A DNA stretch of 64,000 nt from Elgaria multicarinata webbii (Eukaryota; Chordata; Lepidosauria; Squamata; Anguidae). Position 1 is the stretch's first letter, and every line of letters starts with the position of its first letter. Shown here piece by piece: positions 24,485 through 35,905 of the stretch. Made by a program: the position numbers and the translations under genes. The stretch is taken from the NCBI RefSeq assembly GCF_023053635.1, contig NC_086173.1, positions 145,361,197-145,425,196 on the forward strand. The letters run 5' to 3'. A model generated the notes under the pieces. It was not told the origin of the DNA, did no database searches, and was given only the letters and a program-made list of their open reading frames with translations.

Positions 24485-24925
24485 TTATTTTTAAAATTTA
24501 TTATTACATTTATATCCTGCCATTCCACCAAGAAACACATGACCCTCCTTTGCATTTTATTCTCAAAACAATCCTGTGAGATAGGTAAGGTAAGAGTCAA
24601 AATCACCCAGTGAGCTTCATGGCCAGTGTAGTGTAGTGGCTAATGTGTTGGACTGGGAGTCAGGAGATCCGGGTTCTAGTCCCCACTTGGCCATGGAAAC
24701 CCACTGGGTGACTTTGGGCCAGTCACAGACTCTCAGCCCAACCTACCTCACAGGGTTGTTGTTGTGGGGATAAAATGGAGCGGAGGAGGAGGATTATGTT
24801 TGCCGCCTTGGGTTCCTTGGAGGAAAAAAGGCGGGATATCAATCCAATAAAAAAGTGGGTACTCGAACCTTGATTTCTGAAGTCCCAGTCCCAATGCTCT
24901 AATCACTACACCACACTATCTCTCA
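24485..24925 (-). repeat. Sauria-type SINE split by another SINE
   Basis: The minus-strand SINE tail and body (TTATATCCTGCCATTCCACC ... CACCCAGTGAGCTTCATGGC) run to about 24,621. The head resumes at about 24,853 (AAGTGGGTACTCGAACC ... AATCACTACACCACACT). The intervening piece is a plus-strand SINE. Confidence 0.75.
24622..24852 (+). repeat. Sauria-type SINE, complete
   Basis: tRNA-like head (GTGTAGTGGCTAATGTGTTG A-box region, GGGTTCTAGTCCCCACTT B-box region), body (GGGCCAGTCACAGACTCTCA, CCTACCTCACAGGGTTGTTG) and LINE-like tail (GAAAAAAGGCGGGATATCAA TCCAATAAAA). It is inserted in the opposite-strand SINE around it and is therefore younger. Confidence 0.85.
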
Positions 24926-25014
24926 GTGTATATATACCACCCTTCTACCAAGGGGTGGTGTGCATGGGTCTCTTCATTCCATTTCCCACCCACCCCCTAC
25001 CCTGTGGGATCAGG

Positions 25015-25275
25015 GTAGGCATTCTGGTGCCTTTGAGATGTTTTGGACTACAACTCCCATCAGTCCCAGCCAGCATAGGCAGTGGTCATGGATGATTGGA
25101 GTTGTAGTTCAAAACATATTGAGGGCACTGCTTGCCTCCCCTTAAAGAAGCCTTCCCCAACCTGGTGCCCTCAAGTTAGTTTGAACTTTAACTCCCATCA
25201 GCCCCTTCCAGCATGGGTGATGATCAGGGATGATGGGAGTTGTAGTGCAAGGGCACCAGGTTGGGGAAGCCCGCC
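25015..25275. repeat. Two palindromic MITE-like copies
   Basis: The second copy (25,148-25,273) is a clean foldback: CCTTCCCCAACCTGGTGCCC at the left, GGGCACCAGGTTGGGGAAG at the right, with AACTCCCATCAGCCCC facing GATGATGGGAGTTGTAGT inside. The first (25,020-25,138) has ACTACAACTCCCATCAGTCC and GATTGGAGTTGTAGTTC. Single halves lie at 11.84, 36.86 and 42.2-43.0 kb. Confidence 0.75.
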
Positions 25276-25285
25276 TTAAAGGAAA

Positions 25286-25480
25286 GAGCGACTGGGCCAA
25301 GCTCACCTAGGGAAATTCTCGGCTGAGCTGGGATGCAAACCTGAGGCCTCCCAGTCCAAACCCAGCACTTTGCCCACTACACAACCTACCTTCCTAGTTT
25401 CTAGGGCCAGCCTGGTGCGGCGAATCAAGTGCTGAGCTTGAGTATGGGAGATTTGGGTTCAAAACTTTGCTGAGCTGGGG
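25286..25480. repeat. Two decayed Sauria-type SINE fragments
   Basis: The minus-strand head 25,286-25,391 (GGATGCAAACCTGAGGCCTC, TTTGCCCACTACACAACC) is followed by a plus-strand head fragment 25,405-25,480 (GGTGCGGCGAATCAAGTGC, GATTTGGGTTCAAAAC). Confidence 0.5.
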
Positions 25481-25802
25481 TGCTTGCTGGCTGGGCTTGC
25501 GCAGCAGCATAGCTGGTCACAGCCTACCAGCCATGTAAAGCCATCTGTTAAACAAAAGGATCAGCAAAGCCGTCCTGTGCTGAAGACAGAAATGGTCAGG
25601 CAAGCTAAAATATAGGGCTGGTGGGGCTGCTTTCGAGTTGGGGATGGAGAGGAGAATCACAATTTGTGCTGGCCTTGAACATGACCCAGGACTAGCTGCC
25701 CTGAGGCCCCAATGAACCATGTGGTAGGATCACACTTTTTTTTAAAAAAAAATCCGCTTCTTGACCTAAGCAACTTCTGAGGATTGTGGAGCTAAATAAA
25801 CT

Positions 25803-25945
25803 ATAACCGCAAAGCAGGGGTGGGCAAGGTGTAGCTTTCCAGAGGTTGTTGGACTGCAACTCCCATCATCCCTCACCATTGGCTGTGCTGGCTGATGAGA
25901 ATTGCAGTCTGACAACAGCCAGAGGGCCCCACACTCCTTGCTGTA
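25803..25945. repeat. Palindromic hAT-style MITE (CAGGGGTGGGCAA)
   Basis: Starts CAGGGGTGGGCAAGG. Inverted inner arms are GTTGGACTGCAACTCCCATC and GATGAGAATTGCAGTCTGAC. The CAGGGGT end is the usual hAT terminal motif. The class is inferred. Confidence 0.55.
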
Positions 25946-26599
25946 AAGCTTTCTTCGTAGTTGAAAAAGAGCCCACGCAACCTTCACCATGAAGAGAATT
26001 TGCTTTTGGAAGAACCTCGGTGGCCCTGCTTTTATGGAAACGCCGAGGTATAGATATAGAGACCTCTTTCTCTCTTTTCCCCTCCCCCGTGGCACTACAA
26101 CCTCCCAGGTCTCTGGTTGGGAAAAGGAGGCACAGCTCTTGAATTAGGGTAATCCAGTAGTGTAAACATCCTTAAAGAGCTGTGAAGCCTGTTCTGTATT
26201 GAATCTGGCAGCCATGGAAACGAACTGTGCAGAAGCCTACGAGAGGCTGGTGCTTCACAAGCACTTCAGCAATGAGCTTTGGCATGGCTGTTTTTATAAT
26301 GCAATCGTTTCCCGGGTGTCCATCCATTCTTGATCATGCTGACTTGGATAGGGCATTATGCCTGGTGTTCCCATTCCCCCATAACCCCCCAACACCCCTT
26401 GCCATCGTCATCAGACTCATGCAAATCCTGGTATGGTAGCTGCAAAGATACAGTTGCACTGTCCAGACTCACCACTCCAGTGCAGCGTTTTGTTTCTCAA
26501 CTCTTAACTCTCTCAAATAAAATAGCTTTTACCGACCTGGTTCACGTGTAACAGCAATTTCAGTTGTTTAACCAAGAAAATCTAATGGGAGTGAGCGAG

Positions 26600-26783
26600 T
26601 ATGCTGCCTTCAGTATCTGAGGAAGTAGGCCTGTGTGCACCAGTTGCTGGAGAACATGGGTGGGAGGGTGCTGTTGCACCGTGTCCTGCTTGGTTGGTCC
26701 CTGGTCGACAGCTGTTTGGCCACTGTGTGAACCGAGTGCTGGACTAGATGGACCCTTGGTCTGATCCAGCATTTCTTATTATA
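26600..26783 (+). repeat. LINE-like 3' repeat fragment
   Basis: GGAAGTAGGCCTGTGTGCAC, GGTGCTGTTGCACC, GTCGACAGCTGTTTGGCCAC and GGTCTGATCCAGCATTTC end this copy of the 16.9-kb family. Confidence 0.75.
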
Positions 26784-26855
26784 GAATCATAGAATAGTAG
26801 AGTTGGAAGTGGCCTATAAGGCCATTGAGTCCAACCCCCTGCTGAATGCAGGATG
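26784..26855 (-). mobile_element. Very short CR1 3' end
   Basis: Reversed CR1 terminus TAGAATCATAGAATAGTAGA through GAGTCCAACCCCCTGCTGAA, only about 70 bp. Confidence 0.85.
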
Positions 26856-26876
26856 TTCCTGTGGGTTCGTCCTTTT

Positions 26877-26930
26877 TCATTTATTTATTTATTGCATTTT
26901 TATACTGCCCAGTTGCCGAAGCTATTAACC
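26877..26930 (-). repeat. L2-type LINE tail fragment
   Basis: TTTATTTATTTATTGCATTT then ACTGCCCAGTTGCCGAAGCT. Confidence 0.6.
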
Positions 26931-27195
26931 CAGGAACCCCAGTTGTTGCTGTGATGTCCAAATCCAGAAACTCTGGGTTGTTTATAGGTTAAATAACCCA
27001 GAGTTAACACAACAAACCCATACACAGCCCATAGTTTCTGGGTTGTTGATTAAAAGCAGAAATGATTTGTGCATGGCTCATGCATTCAGCTCATCCCTGG
27101 CAATTCCTGGGTTAAACAACCTAGGAATTGTCAGAAACCAGGTCATAGCTTCTGGGTGTGGACATCATGATAACAACTCAGGAATGGTGCATGCA
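26931..27195. repeat. Putative palindromic element
   Basis: Repeated and inverted CTGGGTTGTT / AACAACCTAG and AACCCAG / CTGGGTT units between CAACCCAGG-like ends. It resembles the other foldback elements in layout, but the ends are uncertain. Confidence 0.35.
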
Positions 27196-28620
27196 GGAGG
27201 CAGCACGCTTGCTCTCTGCCACTCAGCCCCATGGCTTGCAGTTACATGACAACTAGGCCACTGTGTGAATGTGAAATTAAAATTTGTTGAATGTAGTGAC
27301 TACTACTTAGCTTAATGCTGATGGCATGTGAAGAGGAATGGCTTGGTGGTTATTTCCCTCTTTTTGGATGTCAACTTAAGCTTGCTATTGACAAGATTGG
27401 TTCTAGTAAGTAGAAGGGTGGGGGAATCCCACAGACCTCCATTCTGTTGTAGACTTAGAGTAGTGAAAACCCAGGGAGTGGGTGGGGTGGAAGCTGGAAA
27501 AAATTGGTGGGGGGAATTATTTTTTCCTTGTTATTTTTCCTTGAAGGCCTTTTTTAAAAAATCTAATGAAAAAAATGGAAATTTGGGGGGACATTGGGAA
27601 GAAAAACCCTTTTATGAAATATTTTCTCTTTTGGAATGAGTGAAATGCTTTTTAAGACAGCATTTTTCCTCACTCAAAATGTGTTTTATGAAGTGTTTTT
27701 TTTAGTGTAAGACAAACTACAGTGTAAATTCTACAGAATTAGGGAAGGATAATTCCTGTATTATATGTAGAATGTAAGCCTATGTGGCAGGGTTTTGCTA
27801 TTTTATGGTTTTACTCTGTACAGCACCATGTACACTGATGGTGCTATATTAATAATAATAATAATAATGTTTATATATAAACATTTATATATATAATATA
27901 TATAAATGCTCAGTCCCAGATGTATTTTTGCATCTAGTCACATAGGGTGCAGCAGTTTGCAGCTCTCTTTCTATTATTGGATATATTTATAATTGCTTGT
28001 AAAAACGAAGGCATTTGTACTATGCTCACTGGGAGTAAGGTTTGCTGAACTGAATGGCTCTTACTTGAGTAAACATGTGTAGGACTGCTCATTAAACTTC
28101 ATAAATGTACCAATAACTACAATTTTATATGCTAACTAAGTTATAAGTGATGCATTTTATGTTAAAGCATTAAAATAAGCCTAGGCTTGATAAGAAAATA
28201 AGTATTGCATATATTTCCATTTCCCCCAAATATCTTAGGTGTTTTTCTCCCCAGGGAAAAATGTCTTTTGTGTGTGTGCATTTCTCAATATTTTTAGAAC
28301 TTTTACTAGAAATTTAACATCTCTCATTTGGCTCACTGTTTACTGGAGTACTGGCTGCAGTTAAGAGGGAAAATTTGTGTTGCATGTTTAAACTGTTAGA
28401 TAGTTTTTAAAAACTCCTCCTTTACATACCTTGTCATTAGACTCTGCTGAACTACAGGTTTGCTGGTTTTCAGCTATCGATCGATCTACAGTGGAAATGA
28501 CCTAATGGTTTTGGTACTTGTATGGGCCAGTTAAAGAGCTATGTACATACATAACACTTTATCTTATGAGAATATGTGGGGAATCTATTTAAACTTTAGT
28601 ATGCCTACAGAGGTTGCAAA
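27196..28620. other. Presumed gene A intron; repeat remnants only
   Basis: Contains the LINE-end signature GTACACTGATGGTGCTATAT at 27,830-27,849 with a following (ATA)n run, an AT-rich palindrome (27,869-27,907) and a half MITE at 28,020-28,085. No exon was recognised. Confidence 0.4.
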
Positions 28621-28623
28621 CCT

Positions 28624-28626
<3 letters not shown>

Positions 28627-28658
<32 letters not shown>

Positions 28659-28688
28659 ATAGATAGATAGATAGATAGATAGATGATA
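28627..28688. repeat. (GT)n(GATA)n microsatellite
   Basis: About 32 bp of GT repeats followed by six GATA units. Confidence 0.97.
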
Positions 28689-28689
28689 G

Positions 28690-29440
28690 AGGGCCTGTTT
28701 AGAAGACACCTTTTAACCATGGCTTTAACCATGGTGATTAAGCCAGAAAGTCAGGCAGTGTTCAGAAGACACCTTAAACCACAGCTTTAACCACATTAAA
28801 TAAGGCTTTTTGCTTTATTCACCATGGTTAAAGCTGGGGTTTAAGGTGTCTTCTCAACACAGCTCGGCTTTCTGGCTTAACCACTGTGGTTAGGTTGAGT
28901 CTTGAGATAGAATCATAGAGTTGGAAGGGGCCTACAAGGCCGTCGAGTCCAACCCCCTGTTCAATGCAGGAATCAATGTACATGGGGTTCCCAGGTATTC
29001 ACCCTTCCAGAAACTGACCAGGCCTATACCCGCTTAGCTTCATCAAGGTTGCAGCCTCCCATGCCATCACACCAGATAAGCTGGCTTTCATACCAGATAA
29101 GCTGGTTTAAGGTGTCTTCTCAACACAGCCCAGCTTTCTGGCTTAACCACTGTGGTTAAAGCCGTGGTTTAAGGTGTTTTCTCAACACAGCCCGGCTTTC
29201 TGGCTTAACCCAGAGAACTACCAATAGACTCCGATCTACCTTTTTCCAAATCTTCTCTTTGCTGTGGCCCCATTCAGAAGACACCGTAAACCATGGCTTT
29301 AACCACGGTGGTTAAGCCAGAAAGCTGGGCTGTATTTAGAAGACACCTTAAACCACGGCTTTAACCACAGTGAATAAAGCAAAAAGCCTTATTGTCCATG
29401 GTTTCAAGCCATGGTTTAAGGTGTCTTCTGAACAGGCCCT
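28690..29440. mobile_element. Composite palindromic DNA element, 751 bp
   Basis: Terminal inverted repeats of about 33 bp: AGGGCCTGTTTAGAAGACAC at 28,690 and, reversed, GTGTCTTCTGAACAGGCCCT ending at 29,440. Inside are several further inverted modules built from CTTAAACCACGGCTTTAACC (28,750-28,905, 29,105-29,220, 29,262-29,410), so the interior looks like multiple insertions or amplifications. A short CR1 end (28,907-28,973) is embedded. No transposase is present. The superfamily is undetermined because no clear target duplication is seen. Confidence 0.7.
28907..28975 (-). mobile_element. Short CR1 3' end inside the palindromic element
   Basis: AGAATCATAGAGTTGGAAGG through GTCCAACCCCCTGTTCAATG, a CR1 3' UTR fragment. 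Confidence 0.8.
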
Positions 29441-29563
29441 ATGAATGGTATGTGCATAATTAAAGATCCACTCGCTGCTCCTTGACCATGCTGCTTGGGG
29501 ATGATGGGATTGTGGTCCAACATGTCTGAGGGCACCAGATTGGGGAAAAGCTGCTCTTGGTAG

Positions 29564-31085
<1,522 letters not shown>

Positions 31086-31111
31086 AGAACAGGGTGAAAA
31101 TAGCTCAGATA

Positions 31112-31221
31112 AGGGCACAATCCTATGCACATTTAGACAGAAAAAAGTCCTCCCAGTTGGCTGGGGAATGCTGGGAGTTGGAGGACTTTTTTCTGTCTAA
31201 ACGTGCATAGGATTGTGCCCT
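31112..31221. repeat. 110-bp perfect-ended hairpin element
   Basis: Arms 31,112-31,153 and 31,180-31,221 are complementary with about one to two mismatches (AGGGCACAATCCTATGCAC / GTGCATAGGATTGTGCCCT; AGAAAAAAGTCCTCC / GGAGGACTTTTTTCT). The 26-nt loop contains GGCTGGGGAATGCTGGGA. A half copy lies at about 62,183-62,236. It is probably a very small MITE. Confidence 0.85.
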
Positions 31222-31342
31222 AATTCAGTACTAAATAGGCCTTCTCTTCCCAAGTTCTCTGAGCGTATCAGAGGATTGGAGGCTGGGTCTCACTTCATTC
31301 CATGCATGGTTTCGGCAGAAGCAGGTGGGGTTTCTTACACTG

Positions 31343-31556
31343 ACCCTGTTCAGACGGCACACTAAGCCAGAGTGGTTAAGCATTTTGAGCTAAACATTAT
31401 GGCTTAGCGTCTCATGTGAACCATGACTCAGCATGTCGTGTGAACCATTCCTGACCATGGTGGCTACATAGTCACGGTTTAAACGTTCACTGACCGTTTG
31501 CTGACAAAGGATTAGTGGCCTAACCATGGCTTAGTGTGTTGTCTGAACAGGCCCAC
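31343..31556. mobile_element. TIR element (TGTTCAGACRRCACACTAAG), about 214 bp
   Basis: Left end CCCTGTTCAGACGGCACACT and right end AGTGTGTTGTCTGAACAGGC are inverted repeats of about 28 bp. Inner motifs GGCTTAGCGT and CCATGGTGGC are partly inverted. It is a non-autonomous DNA transposon; the superfamily is not assigned. Confidence 0.7.
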
Positions 31557-31559
31557 TGC

Positions 31560-32370
31560 CTCTCTGTTGCCAGTGCAGAGTGAGAACTTCCCCCTCACCT
31601 GCCCTCGGCTTCGAACTCTCTACAATTCAGAAGAGGATTCACCAAAATCTGTGACCCGGCAAGTGGATTTATAGAGCTCTGGGTGTAAGAAAACTTTGCA
31701 TTCATGTAGCAAAGTGCTTTGTGTGTGTTCTTGGTCAGTAAGAAGAACTTTGTAAGATAGAGGAACACTGTTGCAGATGGGACAATTCTGAGAGATGGGG
31801 GCTTTGCCGTGGCTTCTGGATAGCCCTGTAAGCGAAGGTGAGATTTGAATCAGGAACGTCCTGGGTCAAGAGTTTGTACGCTTAGCGATTGGTGTGAGCA
31901 TTTCAAATTCCAGGTGCCACAGTAGTTAAGAGCTTGGCTGGAAGAAAAACGTAAGCATGTATGCACATGCACACACAGTCTCCAATCCCTAGGAGCAAAC
32001 AGACAAGTTTTGAATGAGCATTTCAGATGCCAAGGTACCAGCATCAAATCCCTAGGCACGCAAATGACTCAGTGACTGGAACTCTTCCAGCCTGGCTTAA
32101 AGCATTGGCCGTAGTCTCTTGTGCATCAACCAGCCTCTCCTGCATCAAGCATTATGTGCAACATTCCACCCAACGATGCACATTTCAAGGAAGATGCAAT
32201 CCAGGGACCTCTGAAACTTGTTGAGCAGGGCCGCATAAGGCCAGACGCTTGTGTGCTCTCGTTGCCCTGGCTTGCTTGAAGGCAGCGCTGTGCTCAGTGT
32301 GAGATATTTGAGGATGGTGACCCTCTCTCCTACCACCTTCTCCTTGACTCATGGGGAGTTTGGAAACCAG
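31560..32370. other. Presumed gene A intron; no exon seen
   Basis: No coding signal and no clear repeat. Confidence 0.3.
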
Positions 32371-32374
32371 AGCC

Positions 32375-32455
32375 TATGACTCCTGCTGAAATGCCCTTTC
32401 CTACACAACTGTTACAGATACAGGAGCCCTGTCCTCCTTTCCCTAGGGTCACCCT
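32375..32455. repeat. Foldback repeat half
   Basis: CCTGCTGAAATGCCCTTTCC, ACAGATACAGGAGCCCTGTC and AGGGTCACCCTAGG place it in the family at 35.5 kb. Confidence 0.6.
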
Positions 32456-32592
32456 AGGTACTGCCCATTGGAATGGCTTAGGTTAGGGAAGGACGAAGAC
32501 ACAGAGGCTGGCCTTCAGGCATCTTCCGAAGCACCTTGGCTGGCCCCTGTTGGAAGACAGGCTGCTGAGCGAGGCAGGGGGAAGGAACCCTG

Positions 32593-32957
32593 CTTATTTA
32601 TTTTATTTATTTATTTTATTAAATTTATATACCGCCCCATAGCCTAAGCTCTCTGGGCGGTTTACAAAAGTTAAAAACAGTGAACGTTAAAAGTATACAA
32701 AATTTTAAATCATCAAAAATATAAAACAGTATAAAACATTATCCATTTTAAACAACAATAGTTCTGGGGTCCATTAAAAAAAAACTTAGCATATGTTGTT
32801 AAATGCTGTTAAATGCCTGGGAGAAGAGAAAGGTCTTGACCTGGCGCCGAAATGATGACAATGTTGGCGCCAGGCGAGCCTCATCGGGGAGATCATTCCA
32901 TAATTGGGGAGCCACCACTGAAAAGGCCCTCTCCCTTGTTGCCATCCTCCAAGCTTG
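32593..32957 (-). mobile_element. L2-type LINE 3' end
   Basis: The minus strand encodes RMATRERAFSVVAPQLWNDL, EARLAPTLSSFRRQVKTFLF and SQAFNSI, followed by the A-rich 3' UTR and a TTTA-repeat end at 32,593. It is truncated at about 32,957. Confidence 0.9.
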
Positions 32958-33089
32958 AAATGGTGTGTGTATGTGTGTGAGATAGTGAGTGAGAGAGATG
33001 CACACATTTTTCTACCCCCCCCCCCAATCATTCAAAATGCACCCAGGTTCGCATGCAAAATTCCTCTACTGCCCTAACCTGAGGCTTTG

Positions 33090-33490
33090 GACTTGTGTCG
33101 GTGCGCAGGAGTGTTGATCCTCTTTCAGCCTCGAAGCCAAATTCCATTTTGGAGAACCTCCTGGGGGCCACGTTCCAGTGATGGGCAGAGCCAAAATCCA
33201 AAACAATACGAGCACGTTGCTCTTGTTGCCTGTAATGGGGCCTTAGGAGAGGCATTTCTGCCTTTAAAGATGGGGGTGGGTGGAAATGCACAAAAGCTGG
33301 GAAATCATCAAGTCAGTAGTTGGGGGGAAGAAGGAGGGGCTATAGGGGAACGGATTTGGGGCCTGGCCATTAGGTTCTGCATCCTTGCTAAACGTCTGCG
33401 TGCCCTTGTGAGTCCATTGGGAAACAGTATGGTAGTTGGTGAACGCCCAAGAAGACGTGGCGGGGGCGGGGATTGGCACTTTTCTCAGAG
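33090..33490 (-). repeat. hAT-like repeat, minus-strand copy
   Basis: Minus-strand GGCTCTGCCCATCACTGGAA, CGTGGCCCCCAGGAGG and CGAGGCTGAAAGAGGATC match the right block at 49.2 kb. Plus-strand GATGGGGGTGGGTGGAAATG matches the left block reversed. Confidence 0.45.
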
Positions 33491-35515
33491 CTGGGGCGAT
33501 GTCATTGGTTGGAGTGATGATGTCATTGGTTGGAGCCTCTTAGCAAACTCAGGAGGATCTCCTGCTGACTCCTGACACCTTGCTCAGCCAAGACTTTGCC
33601 AGAGCTAACTGGTTTGTGCTCAGGTTGTGCCAGAGCTGGGCACATAAGCCTGTGAGTGCAACAAGATTCTTGCCCTTCCTATGGAGGGAGATACTTGAAG
33701 CCTCTATGTACCAAATCAGCTCATTGGCAGCAGGCAGGTGCTGGAAGGAGCAGAGATGGCAACAGCCGCTGCTGCAGAGCATGCGTGTGTGTGCGCACCC
33801 TCACCCCCATCCTGTTACTTACTCATATCCCCAAAAGGAATGCTGGGACCGAGAGGCAAAGGGGTTTGGGTGGGTGGGGCTGGAGAATCTTCAACTCCTC
33901 GATTCACAGGCATACGGGTGGCCTGTAAGTATTCCACGAGTCTTTGTTGCTAGTTCTCAGGCCCATCCCTGCCCCTGCCAATCCTCTTGCTGTTCCTTAA
34001 TCCCTGAAGTAAATAAAGGAGTGAAAAGTGTCCTTCATAGAGTCCGTTGTCAGGCGATATTAGCCTGCACGGCTAAGACCTTCCTACTGCAAGGATCCGG
34101 CTTCTGCAGTGGCAGCATCTCCTGGGTCTTAGTGCTGGAGGAAGATGTCGGGGAGAGCTTGACTGCTAGGAGCTGAACCAGTTGGTACTGGAGCAGGATG
34201 GGACAGAGTCCTTGGAAATGTGGAAGTGCAGGAGAATGGACTTTGGCTCCCCACGGCCCCAGGTTGGCTGCCCTCCTTCCTTCCCCTCCACCATTATGTC
34301 ACATTACAGAGCCCAAGATAAATCTCAGAATGGCAACAGCATAGCACGCTTACAGAGTTAGACCCCATTGAACTAAGTGACATTTGCTTACGAGTGAGTC
34401 TAGATTGGGCTGGCGGTGGCTAAACGTCCAGCCCCTTTTCTATACTTGCTTACGCTGAAGTTAGTTGAACTTCATAGTTGCAAACAGCCCCAGGGAATTT
34501 GCCAGTTGGGTGTGATATGAATCTAATAAAATAAATAAAATTAAAATACATTTTGATTCAATAGGTCTTACTTATATGAGCCACGGTGCATAGGCTTGCA
34601 ACTTCAGGTCATTTGCAACATGGTTCGGCATGACTGCAAAATGGGTGGCCTTACAGAGAGCATAGAGTGCCCCTGTTTTTACGCTGGATTAGTTTAACTC
34701 TGAGTGAACAGATTTCTAGTGGAAAAGGAAGATTGGAAAGGCCCGTTGGACTGTCTGTCTGCTTTTCTAAAGTCAGGGCCATCCATCAAGCCATCTGCAC
34801 ACTCAACCCCCAAGCAGAGAGTGGTTGCACCACAGCAAAAGGAGCCTGTGGATCATATAGCCCCAGACAACTCATGTAAGTAAGCCAAGCCACACACTAC
34901 AGAGACAGGAAAGAATAGGGAGTTACTGTTAGCTATTACCTTTGCCGTTCAGATTTAACTATCTGCTCTTGGAATTAAACCCCAAACGAACAGGTTTAGG
35001 CCGGCAGCTTTGGTTTGAAGCTTCGCAAACACAGATATGGAGTGGAACTCCGAAACCATCCTTTGAACCATTCGGAGTGTGAACGTGACAGTATATTTTT
35101 TTCAAAAGTTGAATACTCTTGATGGGGAGCTTCTAGCTTCCTTTGTAACACTTGTATCCCACTTTTCTTCCAAGAAACCCTAAATAGGTTATTGGGTTGC
35201 CACTTTGCAACTTGGACACTGCTTGCATGCTTTTGAATCCACCCCACCCCACCCCCACCCCACCCCACCCCAGGGCCCTCAGAAACCTGTAGCTGGCACT
35301 GGTCATACTATTCCAAACAAGCATTCAAAAGAGTTTTTTCGGGTTTTTAAAAAGGTTTTCCCCACCCCCCTCCATCCTTTTAACACACAGCAGGCTTCTT
35401 ACACAACTTATTCTTCTTGTTAATATAAGCTCAATTTCTGCAACTTGAAAATTACACTCTTCATATTGTGGCTTAAAAATAAGAGTAGGACTTTTAAAAT
35501 CCATCATGAATACAA
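33491..35515. other. Presumed gene A intron; no exon recognised
   Basis: A 198-codon open frame at 33,580-34,176 has no recognisable domain. A CCCCACC-rich simple run is at 35,238-35,272, and a half MITE is at 34,360-34,460. Confidence 0.35.
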
Positions 35516-35518
35516 AAG

Positions 35519-35762
35519 TAGGGTGACCATATGGAAAGGAAGACAGGGCTTCTATATATTTTATAGTTGTCTAGAAAAGGGAATTTCAGCAGGTGTTATT
35601 TGCATGCACGCAGCACCTGGTGAAATTCCCTCTTCATCACAACAGTTAAAGCTGCAGGAGCCCTGCCCTCTTGAACAGATACAAAATACCCACTGAAATT
35701 CCCTTGTCTATACAACTGTTGAAGATACAGGAACCCTGTTCTTCTTTCGATATGGTCACAGT
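35519..35762. repeat. Foldback repeat, best full copy
   Basis: TAGGGTGACCATATGGAAAG at the left and CTTTCGATATGGTCACAGTA at the right form inverted ends. Inside, AAAGGGAATTTCAGCAGGTG faces CACCTGGTGAAATTCCC, and ACAGTTAAAGCTGCAGGAG and CTGTTGAAGATACAGGAAC repeat. Related pieces lie at 17.8/20.7, 21.0, 32.4, 57.2 and 59.0 kb. No coding capacity. Confidence 0.75.
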
Positions 35763-35819
35763 AACAAAAGCAAGTTGTGACACGAGGGCAGCAAAGGCTA
35801 GGTTTAGAAAAACCTGACT

Positions 35820-35905
35820 ACAGTAGACCTGTCTACTCAGGGGTAAGTCCTATTGAATTCAATGGGGCTTGTTCTCAGGTAAGTTGGTATAATTGCAACC
35901 TTAAA
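35820..35905 (+). repeat. Half copy of the small palindromic MITE
   Basis: TCTACTCAGGGGTAAGTCCT then ATTGAATTCAATGGGGCTTG. Confidence 0.5.

Noticed and set aside
33580-34176. 198-codon plus-strand open frame
   Set aside because: No domain, no family resemblance, and no good splice or start context. It lies in the presumed intron of gene A.
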